DNA from: Pycnococcus provasolii
Taxonomy: Eukaryota > Chlorophyta > Pseudoscourfieldiophyceae > Pseudoscourfieldiales
Length of the DNA: 64,000 nt
NCBI GenBank assembly: GCA_049487715.1
Contig: CP150588.1
Coordinates: 248,001-312,000, forward strand
Direction of reading: 5' to 3'
The notes under the pieces were generated by a model. The model ran no database searches and was not told where the DNA came from. It was given only the letters and a program-made list of their open reading frames with translations. Below are positions 1 to 8,891 of the stretch, one piece after another (position 1 is the stretch's first letter; every line of letters starts with the position of its first letter). The position numbers and the translations under genes are program-made.

Positions 1-14
1 GGTTATTCTTATGA

Positions 15-149
15 GGAGTTTTCGCTCATGCCACGGTACAATTCCCACTTTGGACATACGGAGTTTTCGCTAATGCCACGGTACAATTCCCACTTTGGAC
101 ATACAGAGTTTTCGCTAATGCCACGGTACAATTCACACTTCTTAAGTAA
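15..149. repeat. 45-bp tandem repeat, about three copies
   Basis: A unit beginning GGAGTTTTCGCT and containing ATGCCACGGTACAATTC recurs with an exact 45-bp spacing (starts near 15, 60 and 105). The third copy diverges after about 140. The period is divisible by three, so short open frames run through it on both strands. Nothing suggests these are translated. The rest of the stretch up to 412 shows no gene. Confidence 0.85.
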
Positions 150-412
150 ACCAATCCGTCCCACCTGTAGGGTATGCCATACGCGTTCATGCAAGTTGTT
201 GTTCCCTGGAGGAGCTTCTTCTCGAGCGAGCATGGCCATGTCCGTCAAGACATGTGCAGCTGACACATGTTGAAAGACAGTTGGCGCGTGATGTAATGAT
301 AAAGAGTCTAATGTACCCTTGAACCAAATTGGTGGTTACAGTACTCTCCCCTCCGCGCCTCCACGGTGGCAGTCCGTACGACTGCACGAGAATCGACATG
401 TTGTGCGCCAAC

Positions 413-2125
413 TCAACCTGAGTCGTGCGCCCACGCGTCGAATACGCCCTCACGACGAAGGCGCTTGGGGTGGAACACAACCTCACAGGCACGCTTACGC
501 AAAATGGCGAGCCTCACGATAGCGCGCAACACACCACGATATCGACAGCGACGACGTTCACGGGAAATAGCCTGCGCTTCGTCAAGGTCTCGTTCTACGT
601 CAGCACCCACTCCGTTGTAGCCAAGGTCCAGCGTGTGCAAGGTGCACGTCTCGCTCGTCAGCGCCTCCGCGAGCACGCGTGCGCCGTCAGCACCCACTCC
701 GTTGCTGCGAAGGCCCAGCTTGTGCAAGGTGCACGTCTCGCTCCTTAGCGCCTCCGCGAGCGCGCGTGCGCCCTCAGCACCCACTCTATTAGCGCCTAGG
801 TCCAGCGTGTGCAAGGTGCACGTGTCGCTCCTCAGCGCCTCCGCGAGCGCGCATGCGCCGTCAGCATCCACTCCGTTGCTGCCAAGGTCCAGCGTGTGCA
901 AGGTGCACGTGTCGCCCGTCAGCGCCTCCGCGAGCGCCCGTGCGCCGTCGGCACCCACTTCGTTGTGGCGAAGGCTCAGCGTGTGCAACGTGCACTTCTC
1001 GCTCCTCAGCGCCTCCGCGAGCGCGCGTGCGCCGTCATCACCCACTCCGTTGTTCCAAAGGTTTAGCGTGTGCAAGGTGCACGTCTCGCTCGTCAGCGCC
1101 TCCGCGAGCGCGCGTGCGCCGTCATCACCCACTCCGTTGCCGCCAAGGTCCAGCTTGTGCAAGGTGCACGTCTCGCTCCTTAGCGCCTCCGCGAGCGCGC
1201 GTGCGCCCTCAGCACCCACATCGTTGACTTCAAGGCGCAGCGTGTGCAAGGTGCACTTCTCGCTCGTCAGCGCCTCCGCGAGCGCGCGCGCGCCGTCAGC
1301 ACCCACTCCGTTCCAGCCAAGATGCAGCGTGTGCAAGGTGCACGTCTCGCTCGTCAGCGCCTCCGCGAGCGCGCGTGCGCCGTCAGCACCCACTCCGTTG
1401 CCGCCAAGGTTCAGCTTGTGCAAGGTGCACGTCTCGCTCCTTAGCGCCTCCGCGAGCGCGCGTGCGCCCTCAGCACCCACATCGTTGTCTTCAAGGCGCA
1501 GCGCGTGCAATGTGCACGACTCGCTCCTCAGCGCCTCCGCGAGCGCGCGTGCGCCCTCAGCACCAACTCCGTTTTTTTCAAGGTGCAACTCGTGCAAGGT
1601 GCACGTGTCGCTCTTGAGAGCTTCGGCGAGCGCGTGTGCGCCCTCATCACCCACTCCGTTGCTGCCAAGGTCCAGCGTGTGCAAGGTGCACGTCTCGCTC
1701 CTTAGCGCCTCCGCGAGCGCGCGTGCGCCCTCAGCACCCACGTTATCGCCAAGTTCCAGCGTGTGCAAGGTGCACGTCTCGCTCCTCAGCGCCTCCGCGA
1801 GCGCGCGTGCGCCGTCATCACCCACTCCGTTGCTGCCAAGGTCCAGCGTGTGCAATGTGCACTTCTCGCTCTTGATGGCCTCGGCGAGCGCGCGTGCGCC
1901 GTCATCACCCACTCTGTTGTTCCAAAGGTTCAGCTTGTGCAAGGTGCACGTGTCGCCCGTCAGCGCCTCCGCGAGCGCGTGTGCGCCCTCATCACCCACT
2001 CCGTTGCTGCCAAGGTACAGCGTGTGCAAGGTGCTCGATTTTCTCTTGACGGCCTCCGCTAGCGCGAGCATTTCTCCCGGGAGTAGGCGATTTACTGTGA
2101 GCACTTCTACGTGCGTTTCTGTCAT
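413..2125 (-). CDS. Leucine-rich-repeat protein (ribonuclease-inhibitor/NLRC3-type LRRs)
   Basis: The frame encodes about 570 residues from the ATG at 2125 (MTETHVEVL). It is open further upstream to 2758, but that part is low-information and overlaps the divergent neighbour, so I start at 2125. About 17 repeats of 29 residues follow the pattern CTLHxLxLxxNxVGxxGARALAEAL, the ribonuclease-inhibitor LRR class. The fourth repeat lacks one residue. A basic tail without repeats closes the protein. There is no signal peptide, transmembrane segment, NACHT or kinase domain, so only a protein-binding solenoid can be inferred. Repeats are nearly identical in DNA (87-bp period), which points to recent unequal exchange or gene conversion. 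The gene is divergent from the RCC1-like gene. The CDS call is firm; the function is unknown. Confidence 0.8.
   Translation of the reverse strand: MTETHVEVLTVNRLLPGEMLALAEAVKRKSSTLHTLYLGSNGVGDEGAHALAEALTGDTCTLHKLNLWNNRVGDDGARALAEAIKSEKCTLHTLDLGSNGVGDDGARALAEALRSETCTLHTLELGDNVGAEGARALAEALRSETCTLHTLDLGSNGVGDEGAHALAEALKSDTCTLHELHLEKNGVGAEGARALAEALRSESCTLHALRLEDNDVGAEGARALAEALRSETCTLHKLNLGGNGVGADGARALAEALTSETCTLHTLHLGWNGVGADGARALAEALTSEKCTLHTLRLEVNDVGAEGARALAEALRSETCTLHKLDLGGNGVGDDGARALAEALTSETCTLHTLNLWNNGVGDDGARALAEALRSEKCTLHTLSLRHNEVGADGARALAEALTGDTCTLHTLDLGSNGVDADGACALAEALRSDTCTLHTLDLGANRVGAEGARALAEALRSETCTLHKLGLRSNGVGADGARVLAEALTSETCTLHTLDLGYNGVGADVERDLDEAQAISRERRRCRYRGVLRAIVRLAILRKRACEVVFHPKRLRREGVFDAWAHDSG
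590..2050. repeat. 87-bp coding tandem repeat of the LRR gene
   Basis: The segment TGTGCAAGGTGCACGT recurs every 87 bp (for example at 634, 721 and 808) across the LRR region. The high DNA identity between units gives long open frames in all other frames; these are shadows of the repeat. Confidence 0.9.
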
Positions 2126-2528
2126 ATCATCCCATCGCGATTCTCTCCGAGACCTGACTGGGTAGCGCACGGTCGTCGTCGAAGTCTCGGTGGTGCGTGC
2201 GCGTCGGCCATGGCGTTGCGTACTTGCGTTGCGTTGTGATGCGATGAACCTGTGCAAGAGTGCCGAATGATGCGTTGCGTACTTGCGTTGCGATGCTGAT
2301 GCGACGGACCGTGCGGAGGTGCACCGGCGCAGAGTGATGAACGTGCGTAGTACTACGTGCTCACGGCTGGCTTCTGTGGAGTTCGCGGCAAAGTCTACTC
2401 TCTCCCTGCTCTCGCTTGTCCGGATTCTTGTCCGACCACAGGTGGATCCCTTGCAAGAGAAATTGACTCCACCCCGTTTCCTGGGGAGTGAGGCGAGTGA
2501 GTGGCCCCTCCGACCCCGCACGACGAAG
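2126..2528. other. Divergent intergenic region between LRR and RCC1-like genes
   Basis: About 400 bp separate the two divergent start codons. A direct repeat, GTTGCGTACTTGCGTTGCG, occurs near 2214 and again near 2274. No other gene is seen, and both promoters should lie here. Confidence 0.5.
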
Positions 2529-3215
2529 ATGACGTCCGCCAGCGCCACGCACGTGCTCACGCGCTCCGCGTCGCGCGCGCTGTACGCCGAGGGGGACAAC
2601 AAGTTCGGGCAGATCTGCACGGGCACGGCTGACTCAAAGAAGGGAGACGTGCACACGCACAACCGTGTCCTGGTCGCACGAGACGTCACGGCGTTCGCCG
2701 CGGGAGGCTCGCTCGCAGCGGGACACACGCTCTTCACAACGGGACGATTCGGTGTCAACAGCTGTGGGTGCGACCGATGGCAGCAACTCGGTATTGGTGG
2801 AAAGGTTGGTGGGGCTGCAGGCTATACGTGGGAAGCAGGCGCGACCGCACAACGCGCGCCGAGGCGCGTCGCCGCACTCGAAGGAAAGGAAGTTGTTGAC
2901 CTCGCCGCGGGTGACGATCACTCCGCCGCAATGCTTGCGAGTGGCGAGGTGTGGACGTGGGGAAGAGGACACGTCGGACAGCTCGGTCGACCCAAGCAGT
3001 TCGTATCAACACCGGCAGTATCGCCGCAACTCTCAGGCGCGCGTGCGATTGCCGCGTCGGGTGACTGCACTTGTGCCTGGCTCGAACGGCGTGGCGGTGC
3101 ACAGTGCGTCGGTCGCTGTGCGGCGGTAGAGGCGGCGCTCAAAGACGCGTTACAATCGAAACTTATGCAGAATGAGAGCAGCAGCAGCAACAACAACAAC
3201 GACAACAATAGATAA
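2529..3215 (+). CDS. RCC1-like repeat protein
   Basis: A 228-residue protein starts at the ATG at 2529 (MTSASATHV). An in-frame ATG at 2283 exists, but the sequence between has no protein character. Recognisable RCC1-type blade segments are ALYAEGDNKFGQICTG near the N-terminus, a second around DRWQQLGIGG, and GDDHSAAMLASGEVWTWGRG followed by GQLG. Only about three blades are present, against seven in a full RCC1 propeller, so this is either a short member or the visible part of a spliced gene. The C-terminus is a Ser/Asn-rich tail. RCC1 family members act as GTPase exchange factors or as propeller scaffolds; which applies here cannot be told. Confidence 0.65.
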   Translation: MTSASATHVLTRSASRALYAEGDNKFGQICTGTADSKKGDVHTHNRVLVARDVTAFAAGGSLAAGHTLFTTGRFGVNSCGCDRWQQLGIGGKVGGAAGYTWEAGATAQRAPRRVAALEGKEVVDLAAGDDHSAAMLASGEVWTWGRGHVGQLGRPKQFVSTPAVSPQLSGARAIAASGDCTCAWLERRGGAQCVGRCAAVEAALKDALQSKLMQNESSSSNNNNDNNR

Positions 3216-3246
3216 AAAATTTCTTCTTTAATGTACACTTCTTGTA

Positions 3247-4761
3247 TTACAGCATATTATCTACCAGGCGCACAGCCGCCTCGCGCGCCTCAAGCAGCGT
3301 GTCACCAGCCTTCTCGAGGCACACAGTCACCTCGCGACAGTCCTGAGGGCTTCTCCGCTTCACGACCCAGCAATCGTGGCCCGCACGCGCGCACACCTCG
3401 TGCGCTTCTGGTGCGTACGAGCGAACACGCGACACCGCCCTGAGAGAGTCCGTGGCGAGCGTTCCGAGCTTCACCGCGGGCGAACCGTAGGATATGCCCG
3501 CGAGCTCGTCCACGACGAGGTAACGGTATCCAGGCACGTGACCGCCTTGCTTGCCCCCGGTGCGGTGTTCGCGAAGAGCACGCCCCACATCTGCGGCATG
3601 TCTCGTGGCGGAGGCTGCCACGGCGCTGCGTATGGTTGGTAAGCCGTCTAGCGCCGACGCCACTGGAACGAGCGCGACGAGAAGAACGCCGCGGGCTGGA
3701 CGCGGCAGAGGTGCGACGAGAAGAACGTGCGCTTCGAGTTCTCCACTTGTGTTCGTGACGTGCACGATAGGTGGCGAGCTCGTGTTGCCGACGGCGATGC
3801 CGTCGCTGTCGATACGCCACGCCGGTGCAGGTGCGCACGCGAGGCTGTCTACACACGGCTGTATCGACGCCGTTCCTTTCGTCGCTTTGTTCGTCTTCGT
3901 TCTTGCATTCAGCAGAGCGAGCACAGCGCGCGTTTCGGCTGGCGTGTTGAGGGATCCATAGGCGAGGACGTACCCTTCCGCCGTGTTGGTTTGCGGCATC
4001 GTGTTCGTTGTCGTTTGTTCTTCTCCTGCGTTTGTTGAGACGGCGCCTCCGGGCACGACGATTAAGATCGCCGCGCCTTCTTTTTGTGAGAGTGCGGCGT
4101 CGATCGCCATGCGTCGCATGGCGTCGTGCAATTCTTTCGTCGCGGGCGGGTTGAGTGCTGCGGTTGTGTTGTTCAGAACGCTGAGCGGCTGCGTTAAGTT
4201 TGTTTTGTTCGCAGCGAGAATTTCTTGCGCGGCGGCGTGAAACGCGAGCTGGAGCACTTGCTGCGATGCGTCAGATATGTTTCCGACTGCAATTTGTATG
4301 GATTCTTGCACGTTATTCAAGAACACCTTCAGTGCGTCGTCCGAGACGAGTCCTTCTGGGCAGTGCGATCTCGGCGCGCACATTGCGAAGACGAGCGTTT
4401 TCTCTGGATTCGCGTGTGTTTTCGTTTCTACGACGACAGTTCTCGTGCGCGCGCCGTGTATGACAGAGTATTGACGCGTAGACTGAATTCCAAAAGGAAC
4501 GGATTCCTCCTCCACCTCCACCTCCAACGACGACGAAGAAGAAGAACCCTCCAACAAGGAGGTACTGGAAAGTGCCATTGCCCTGGAAAAACCTTGTATA
4601 GCCATGAGAAATCCAAGCGCATTCGTCTGCAGGTCAACCGAGACACCACCATGAGGATAGAATGCGACGATCTTCGAGTGTTCGCAACCTTCAGGACAGG
4701 CCAAATGAGGATCGAAACACATAATGTACAGAGAGGGAAGGCGAGGCATGAGAAGAAGCAA
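3247..4761 (-). CDS. CCZ1-like vacuolar/endosomal fusion protein (longin-type N-terminus)
   Basis: The frame encodes up to 504 residues. The start could be the ATG at 4761 or the one four codons later. The N-terminal segment, with CFDPHLACPEGCEHSKIVAFYP followed about 15 residues later by LGFLMAIQGFS, resembles the first longin domain of CCZ1 (a 'CVFD...EGQE..KILFFYP...GL.EG...F...F' pattern). CCZ1 pairs with MON1 as the guanine-nucleotide exchange factor that activates Rab7 on late endosomes and vacuoles. The middle is Ala/Thr-rich and poorly conserved. A second conserved-looking stretch near the C-terminus, around YRYLVVDELAGISYG, could be the later longin-like part. The family call rests on pattern memory, so it is moderate. 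Its 3' end lies close to the convergent RCC1-like gene (31 bp). Confidence 0.55.
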   Translation of the reverse strand: MLLLMPRLPSLYIMCFDPHLACPEGCEHSKIVAFYPHGGVSVDLQTNALGFLMAIQGFSRAMALSSTSLLEGSSSSSSLEVEVEEESVPFGIQSTRQYSVIHGARTRTVVVETKTHANPEKTLVFAMCAPRSHCPEGLVSDDALKVFLNNVQESIQIAVGNISDASQQVLQLAFHAAAQEILAANKTNLTQPLSVLNNTTAALNPPATKELHDAMRRMAIDAALSQKEGAAILIVVPGGAVSTNAGEEQTTTNTMPQTNTAEGYVLAYGSLNTPAETRAVLALLNARTKTNKATKGTASIQPCVDSLACAPAPAWRIDSDGIAVGNTSSPPIVHVTNTSGELEAHVLLVAPLPRPARGVLLVALVPVASALDGLPTIRSAVAASATRHAADVGRALREHRTGGKQGGHVPGYRYLVVDELAGISYGSPAVKLGTLATDSLRAVSRVRSYAPEAHEVCARAGHDCWVVKRRSPQDCREVTVCLEKAGDTLLEAREAAVRLVDNML

Positions 4762-5139
4762 GGATGGCGGGATAATGCGAATGAATGCGAATGGCGGATG
4801 TGCGAGCGCGGCGCGGTGAATTCGGGGATGGGGATCGGGGGATGGATGACCCGCACGCAGGGATCGGAAAGTTACAGTAACTTATAAATCGGGCCATCCC
4901 AACTGATTTGCGGCATAAAGTCGTCGATGTAGTTCTTGTTAGGCAGCAGGAGCATTCGCTGCGTCACATGTGACAAGAAGGATGACACTCGTGAGAAGTT
5001 TGTCACGGCTGCCTTATAGCCGAAGTTGTGACCTGCTGCGATCTCGCGGAACTGGCGGAAGACGACCAGGGAGCGGCGGCCGTGAGAAATGGACTGGTCG
5101 TCGGACCACTAGAATGCAAGCCTTTAATGCCGTAAAGAA
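4762..5139. other. Intergenic region upstream of the CCZ1-like gene
   Basis: No gene is visible. A 12-bp perfect palindrome, GTCACATGTGAC, lies near 4963-4974. The right half approaches the Copia remnant and may contain further eroded element sequence. Confidence 0.4.
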
Positions 5140-5726
5140 TTTACAGCATAAGACTGGATTCCATGCTTTACGCAAACTCGACATAATGTTCAAATTTACC
5201 AAATCAGCCGCGAAAAGGCAACTCATGGTGCCTTGCAACTTTTGATATTAGCAATGCATTTGCAACTGCTCAGACCCCTCGACGTATCATCGTCAATCAA
5301 CCACCTGGGTACTATGACGGCACGGACAGGTATCTTCTCCTTATGAGGAATCTGTATGGCCAAGATGACGCTGGGCGAGCTTTCTGGGTACACTTTGAGA
5401 AGATCCTTAAGATGCTATACACTCAATCAGACAGTGATCCTTGCGCGTTCTTTAAAGGGACCGTCTCTGGAGGAGATTTAATCATGATAGCTACGCACGT
5501 GGATGATGCTCCTGCAGCGGCAATGAGATACGAAGAAATCTTAGAACTAAAGAAACATCTGCAAGATCACTTTGAACAAATTACACATGAGGACTCACCT
5601 GCATGCATGGTAGGACTTGAAGTGGAATACTCTGAAGATCATATTGCTGTGCATCAAACTCAGTATACAGATAAAATATTGGCTGCTCATCAAGACATGA
5701 TGTCGACATGTCGAGGTGTCCGTTGA
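5140..5726 (+). mobile_element. Decayed Ty1/Copia-type retrotransposon fragment (reverse transcriptase)
   Basis: Translation of 5241-5726 gives Copia-type reverse transcriptase motifs: FDISNAFATA (first catalytic Asp block), the VNQPPGYYDG block, LYGQDDAGRAFW, and a THVDD box where Copia elements usually have YVDD. A KKHLQDHF...GLEVEY segment follows. The frame upstream (KSAAKRQLMVPC, about 5200-5237) joins this one only across a one-base shift in a T run at 5240-5243. The element ends abruptly at 5726, with no RNase H, integrase or LTRs. It is therefore a truncated, frame-broken relic. GC content is lower than in neighbouring genes. Confidence 0.85.
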
Positions 5727-5977
5727 AGGTGGTTGAGGAGGTTGCAACCGAATCCTGTCTGAGATTCTCTGGACCTAAGAGTACCGTTGTAGGATTCAGA
5801 CCGGATTGTCTCGCGAGGCTCGCGAGACACCCTTTTTGGCGACAACCCCCGGAAAACCCACTTTGTAGCCTTCACTCTTTTCTTGTCACTTTTTCCCCCC
5901 GCCGTCAGCGCCATAAGTGCCCTCGTGCACTTCGTGACAACGGGGATACGTGACGAGCATAACGTGAGGTACGTGTT
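5727..5977. other. Intergenic region after the Copia relic
   Basis: No gene or clear repeat is seen. A short palindromic TCTCGCGAGGCTCGCGAGA-like segment lies near 5808-5830. Confidence 0.35.
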
Positions 5978-6035
5978 CTAAAGGGCCGGCGGAGTCTCCG
6001 TGACTCGTGCTGCATGGTGTTTAGCCAGCCTGCGC

Positions 6036-6455
6036 TTAAGGACACGATTGGAAGCGTGAGCCCCGTGGACGAAGGACTCGTATTCCGCCGAGAAGATTGC
6101 ATCCTCGGTTGCCGCAACCACGCGGTGCATGCCGGAGTCGTCGATATCTCCCACCAGGTGTCCGTGTCGCGATTTCGCAGAAACGGTGGGAAGAGTACTC
6201 TTTTCCGCACCCGGCCACGTCGCAGACGTGGCGCGCGCCGTCGCCGTGCTTCGCCTTCACGTGGCGATTGAGGTTGCTAAGAGTGGTGAACTCTTGGGCG
6301 CAAACTGGGCATTTCAAGTCGGCACTAGAAACGGTGCGCTGTTTCGGCTCCGAATCGCATTGTGCGTGCGCGCTTGTTTCGCTGCTGATTTTCCAGCTCC
6401 AGCTGCGCTTCCATCGCGGCGGTGCGAACACTGCGCGGACGGCGGATTCGCTCAT
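6036..6455 (-). CDS. C2H2 zinc-finger protein, reading frame apparently broken
   Basis: From the ATG at 6455 the protein carries one canonical finger, CPVCAQEFTTLSNLNRHVKAKH (C-x2-C-x12-H-x4-H). A second finger begins with CDVAGCGKEYSS, but the expected His pair does not follow in this frame. The frame ends at 6036 in low-quality sequence. An alternative frame one base over stays open from about 6190 to a TAG at 5978 and reads like real protein (a DIDDSGMH stretch, then a basic KRRLAKHH stretch). Either a one-base indel (mutation or assembly error) or a short intron lies near 6190-6200. Function is presumably nucleic-acid binding. Confidence 0.55.
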   Translation of the reverse strand: MSESAVRAVFAPPRWKRSWSWKISSETSAHAQCDSEPKQRTVSSADLKCPVCAQEFTTLSNLNRHVKAKHGDGARHVCDVAGCGKEYSSHRFCEIATRTPGGRYRRLRHAPRGCGNRGCNLLGGIRVLRPRGSRFQSCP

Positions 6456-6712
6456 AGTCCGTGACGTGCACGTACACGCCTAGGTCGTGATGATAGTCTG
6501 CGCCGTCGATCTCACCATGAAGGAAACCACCAAAAGGCAGTAAGGCACAGATTAATTAACGGCCCCCCGACCGGGATCCCCAACCACCTCCCCGCGAACG
6601 AACCCGGGAGGGAGGGGGGGAGAGAACCCCTTTTAGGTTTTTGCCAATCCCCCCCCCTCCCCCTCCGGCGTCTGTCCTGTTTCGCGCCCTCCGGAGTGCT
6701 TTCATTCTTGCC
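6456..6712. promoter_or_regulatory. Divergent intergenic region (zinc-finger / RPN3)
   Basis: A 257-bp gap lies between two divergent starts. It contains a C-rich tract around 6640-6665 on the plus strand. Both promoters must lie here; no specific site is recognised. Confidence 0.4.
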
Positions 6713-8275
6713 ATGTCCGTCCCCGCGGCGCACACTCCCATCCACATCCCGAGCATAGTCAGCCTTTGCGTGCGCTCGTTATTGAACAAGGAGCCGCGCA
6801 CGCTCAACCGCGCGCTCCGGCTTTTGTCCATCTCCCTGAAAGATGCGTCGTCGTCCGGATCGCAGCGTTCGTGGATGAGCGCGTTCATGGACCTCGCGTT
6901 CTCGTCAGCAGCCTCGGCGTCTCTCGCGCTCGACCTCGCGGAGCCTATGCGCCTGCTCGCGTCGCTAGACGAAGAGACGATGAAGAAGAAAGCGAGCGCC
7001 GGGGATGTCGACATGAAAGACTCCACGGACGCTGACGCGAAAACAAAGACGCCCGCCGACGAAAAACAAACGGACGAAGCGGCGGCAGCAACGCAGAAGC
7101 CATCCGCAGCCGCGCTTAACCTCGCGACGCCCGAACTCACGCTCACGCTCTACGTCGCCACGGCGATGCTCCTCGTCGACGCACACAAGTACGCAGAGGC
7201 ACTCAAGACGTGTGAGACGGCGGTGCAAATGGCAGCCACGTACAACCGACGAACGCTCGACCTGCTCGGTGCGCGCCTCTTCCGCCTCTGGGGACTAGCC
7301 GCGGAAAAGTCGGGAGGTACCAAGGGACTGGCGGCACTCAGGCCGCAGATGCTCGCATACCACAGAACGTCGTGCGTCAGGCACGACATACCAGGACAGG
7401 AAGTCCTGCTGAACCTCCTCCTGCGAAGCTACCTCAGCGAACGACTCTACGCACAGGCGGAACGCCTGCGAAGCCGCGCGCCGCTTCCCGAAGGCGCGCT
7501 CGGCGCACGCAGCAACGCTCAGCAGGCGCGCTATCTGCACTACCTCGGACGCATACGCGCCGTGCACCTCGAGTACACGGAGGCGAAGGAGTGCCTCTCG
7601 CAGGCACTTCGAAAAGCACCCGCCCGCGCTGCCGCGGGATTCCGCATGCTCACCACCAAGTGGCTCGTCGTCGTGCGCATGCTGCTCGGCGAAACGCCCG
7701 AACGGCGTGAGCTCACGGGTGTCAAGGTGCTCGCGCCGTACTTTGCACTGGCCGCCGCCGCACGCGAAGGTTCGCTTGCGGCATTCACCCGCGTCGTCGA
7801 GAGTCACGGCGCCGTGTTTGCACGTGACGGGCTCTCTCACCTCGTCGCACGCCTGCGCCGCAACGTGATCCGATCTGGCGTTCGACGCGTCGCTCTCGCG
7901 TACACGCGCATCTCGCTCGCGGACGTCGCGTCGAAGATTGGACTCGAGGGCAGCTCCAGCGACGTCGCGAGCGTGGTGGCGAAGGTGATCCGCGACGGTG
8001 GTGAGGGCATGGAGGAGGCGTACATCGACCACGCGTCTGGGTGCCTGTGCTCGCGCGGCGCGCCGAACGTGTACGGCACGCGCTCTCCCGCGGCACAGTT
8101 CCACGATCGCACGATGTTCCTGATGGACGTGCACAACGAGGCTCTGCGCGCGATGCGTTTCCCCGCGAAGGCTGGCGACGACGGCGAGACGGAGGAGCAG
8201 CGCCGCGAGCGTCGTTTGGCAGAAAGCGAGCTCGCGACGGCGATCGCTGAGGAGGATGACGACGACTTCCTGTGA
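6713..8275 (+). CDS. RPN3: 26S proteasome regulatory subunit RPN3 (PSMD3)
   Basis: RPN3 is a PCI-domain scaffold subunit of the proteasome lid. I start at the ATG at 6713 (MSVPAAHTP, about 520 residues). An in-frame ATG at 6641 would add a Pro-rich extension without family character. Family hallmarks include RHDIPGQEVLLNLLLRSYL, YAQAERLRSRAP, RYLHYLGRIRAVHLEYTEAKECL, RKAPARAAAGFR and LLGETPERREL. The PCI winged-helix region follows, with IRSGVRRVALAYTRISLADV. Length matches the family (about 490-535 residues). An acidic Asp/Lys-rich insertion lies near residues 95-130. Nothing is missing. The 3' element described below begins 11 nt after the stop. Confidence 0.95.
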   Translation: MSVPAAHTPIHIPSIVSLCVRSLLNKEPRTLNRALRLLSISLKDASSSGSQRSWMSAFMDLAFSSAASASLALDLAEPMRLLASLDEETMKKKASAGDVDMKDSTDADAKTKTPADEKQTDEAAAATQKPSAAALNLATPELTLTLYVATAMLLVDAHKYAEALKTCETAVQMAATYNRRTLDLLGARLFRLWGLAAEKSGGTKGLAALRPQMLAYHRTSCVRHDIPGQEVLLNLLLRSYLSERLYAQAERLRSRAPLPEGALGARSNAQQARYLHYLGRIRAVHLEYTEAKECLSQALRKAPARAAAGFRMLTTKWLVVVRMLLGETPERRELTGVKVLAPYFALAAAAREGSLAAFTRVVESHGAVFARDGLSHLVARLRRNVIRSGVRRVALAYTRISLADVASKIGLEGSSSDVASVVAKVIRDGGEGMEEAYIDHASGCLCSRGAPNVYGTRSPAAQFHDRTMFLMDVHNEALRAMRFPAKAGDDGETEEQRRERRLAESELATAIAEEDDDDFL

Positions 8276-8285
8276 TGCTGGAGTT

Positions 8286-8330
8286 GCTCATTCAGTAACG
8301 GAATTGGGTTCACTTCGTCCAACGGTCGTC
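8286..8330 (+). promoter_or_regulatory. Dispersed 3'-end element, copy A
   Basis: GCTCATTCAGTAACGGAATT is followed by a CACTTCGTCCAACGGTCGTC block, starting 11 nt after the RPN3 stop. The same ordered blocks occur after six other genes (see findings). Confidence 0.75.
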
Positions 8331-8891
8331 TAGAGTAGTAGTCATCAATAGATCATTTGAAGATTTTTTTACCTTACTTTACAGCTTCTTACAAAAACAT
8401 TTTCTGAACACGAATACACATTGGTTCTTGAATCAATCCAAAGTACTTACGTCGTAACGTTTACACAACAACACTCTTTTGGAGTTTTCTTCAACGTGTC
8501 ACTACTCACCAGAGGCGAGAGCCAAAGGCTTGGTGAAGTGGAGCTTAGGAGGAGTTGTTAGGGTGTGGCGAACGCGTTTTCTACATTGTGGAGCTCGTGT
8601 TTGGGGTGGCGCGGTGCGGTTGACGACGCAGCGTGACACGTGCTCGAGATCTGCTCTATCTAGGAAGTCTGGCCAAGAAGGGGAACGAAGACGGCCAAGG
8701 TTGAGCTTGGATCGGCAAGGAGGGATCCCCACAACCTCCCCCATAAACCGCGCAGAAAACACGCCTGATCGTGGCTGGCATTCGCGTATCCGGCCGCAAA
8801 CGCCAACGCCATCAGCAGCGGGCCTCGTGGGCGGCCTTGACGTTTGGCATCAGCACGCTCGACTCCTCAAGAGAATACTTGCCTGTACTGT
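8331..8891. other. Intergenic region
   Basis: About 560 bp of mixed composition, AT-rich at first (probable RPN3 3' end), then GC-richer towards the next gene. No supported gene or repeat. Confidence 0.4.

Noticed and set aside
1-150. CRISPR-like array from the 45-bp repeats
   Set aside because: Units are contiguous with no unique spacers, there are only three, and the DNA is nuclear eukaryotic.
633-2165. Long plus-strand open frame opposite the LRR gene
   Set aside because: It is the reverse of the 87-bp repeat; the period is divisible by three, so all frames stay open. The minus-strand translation matches LRRs.
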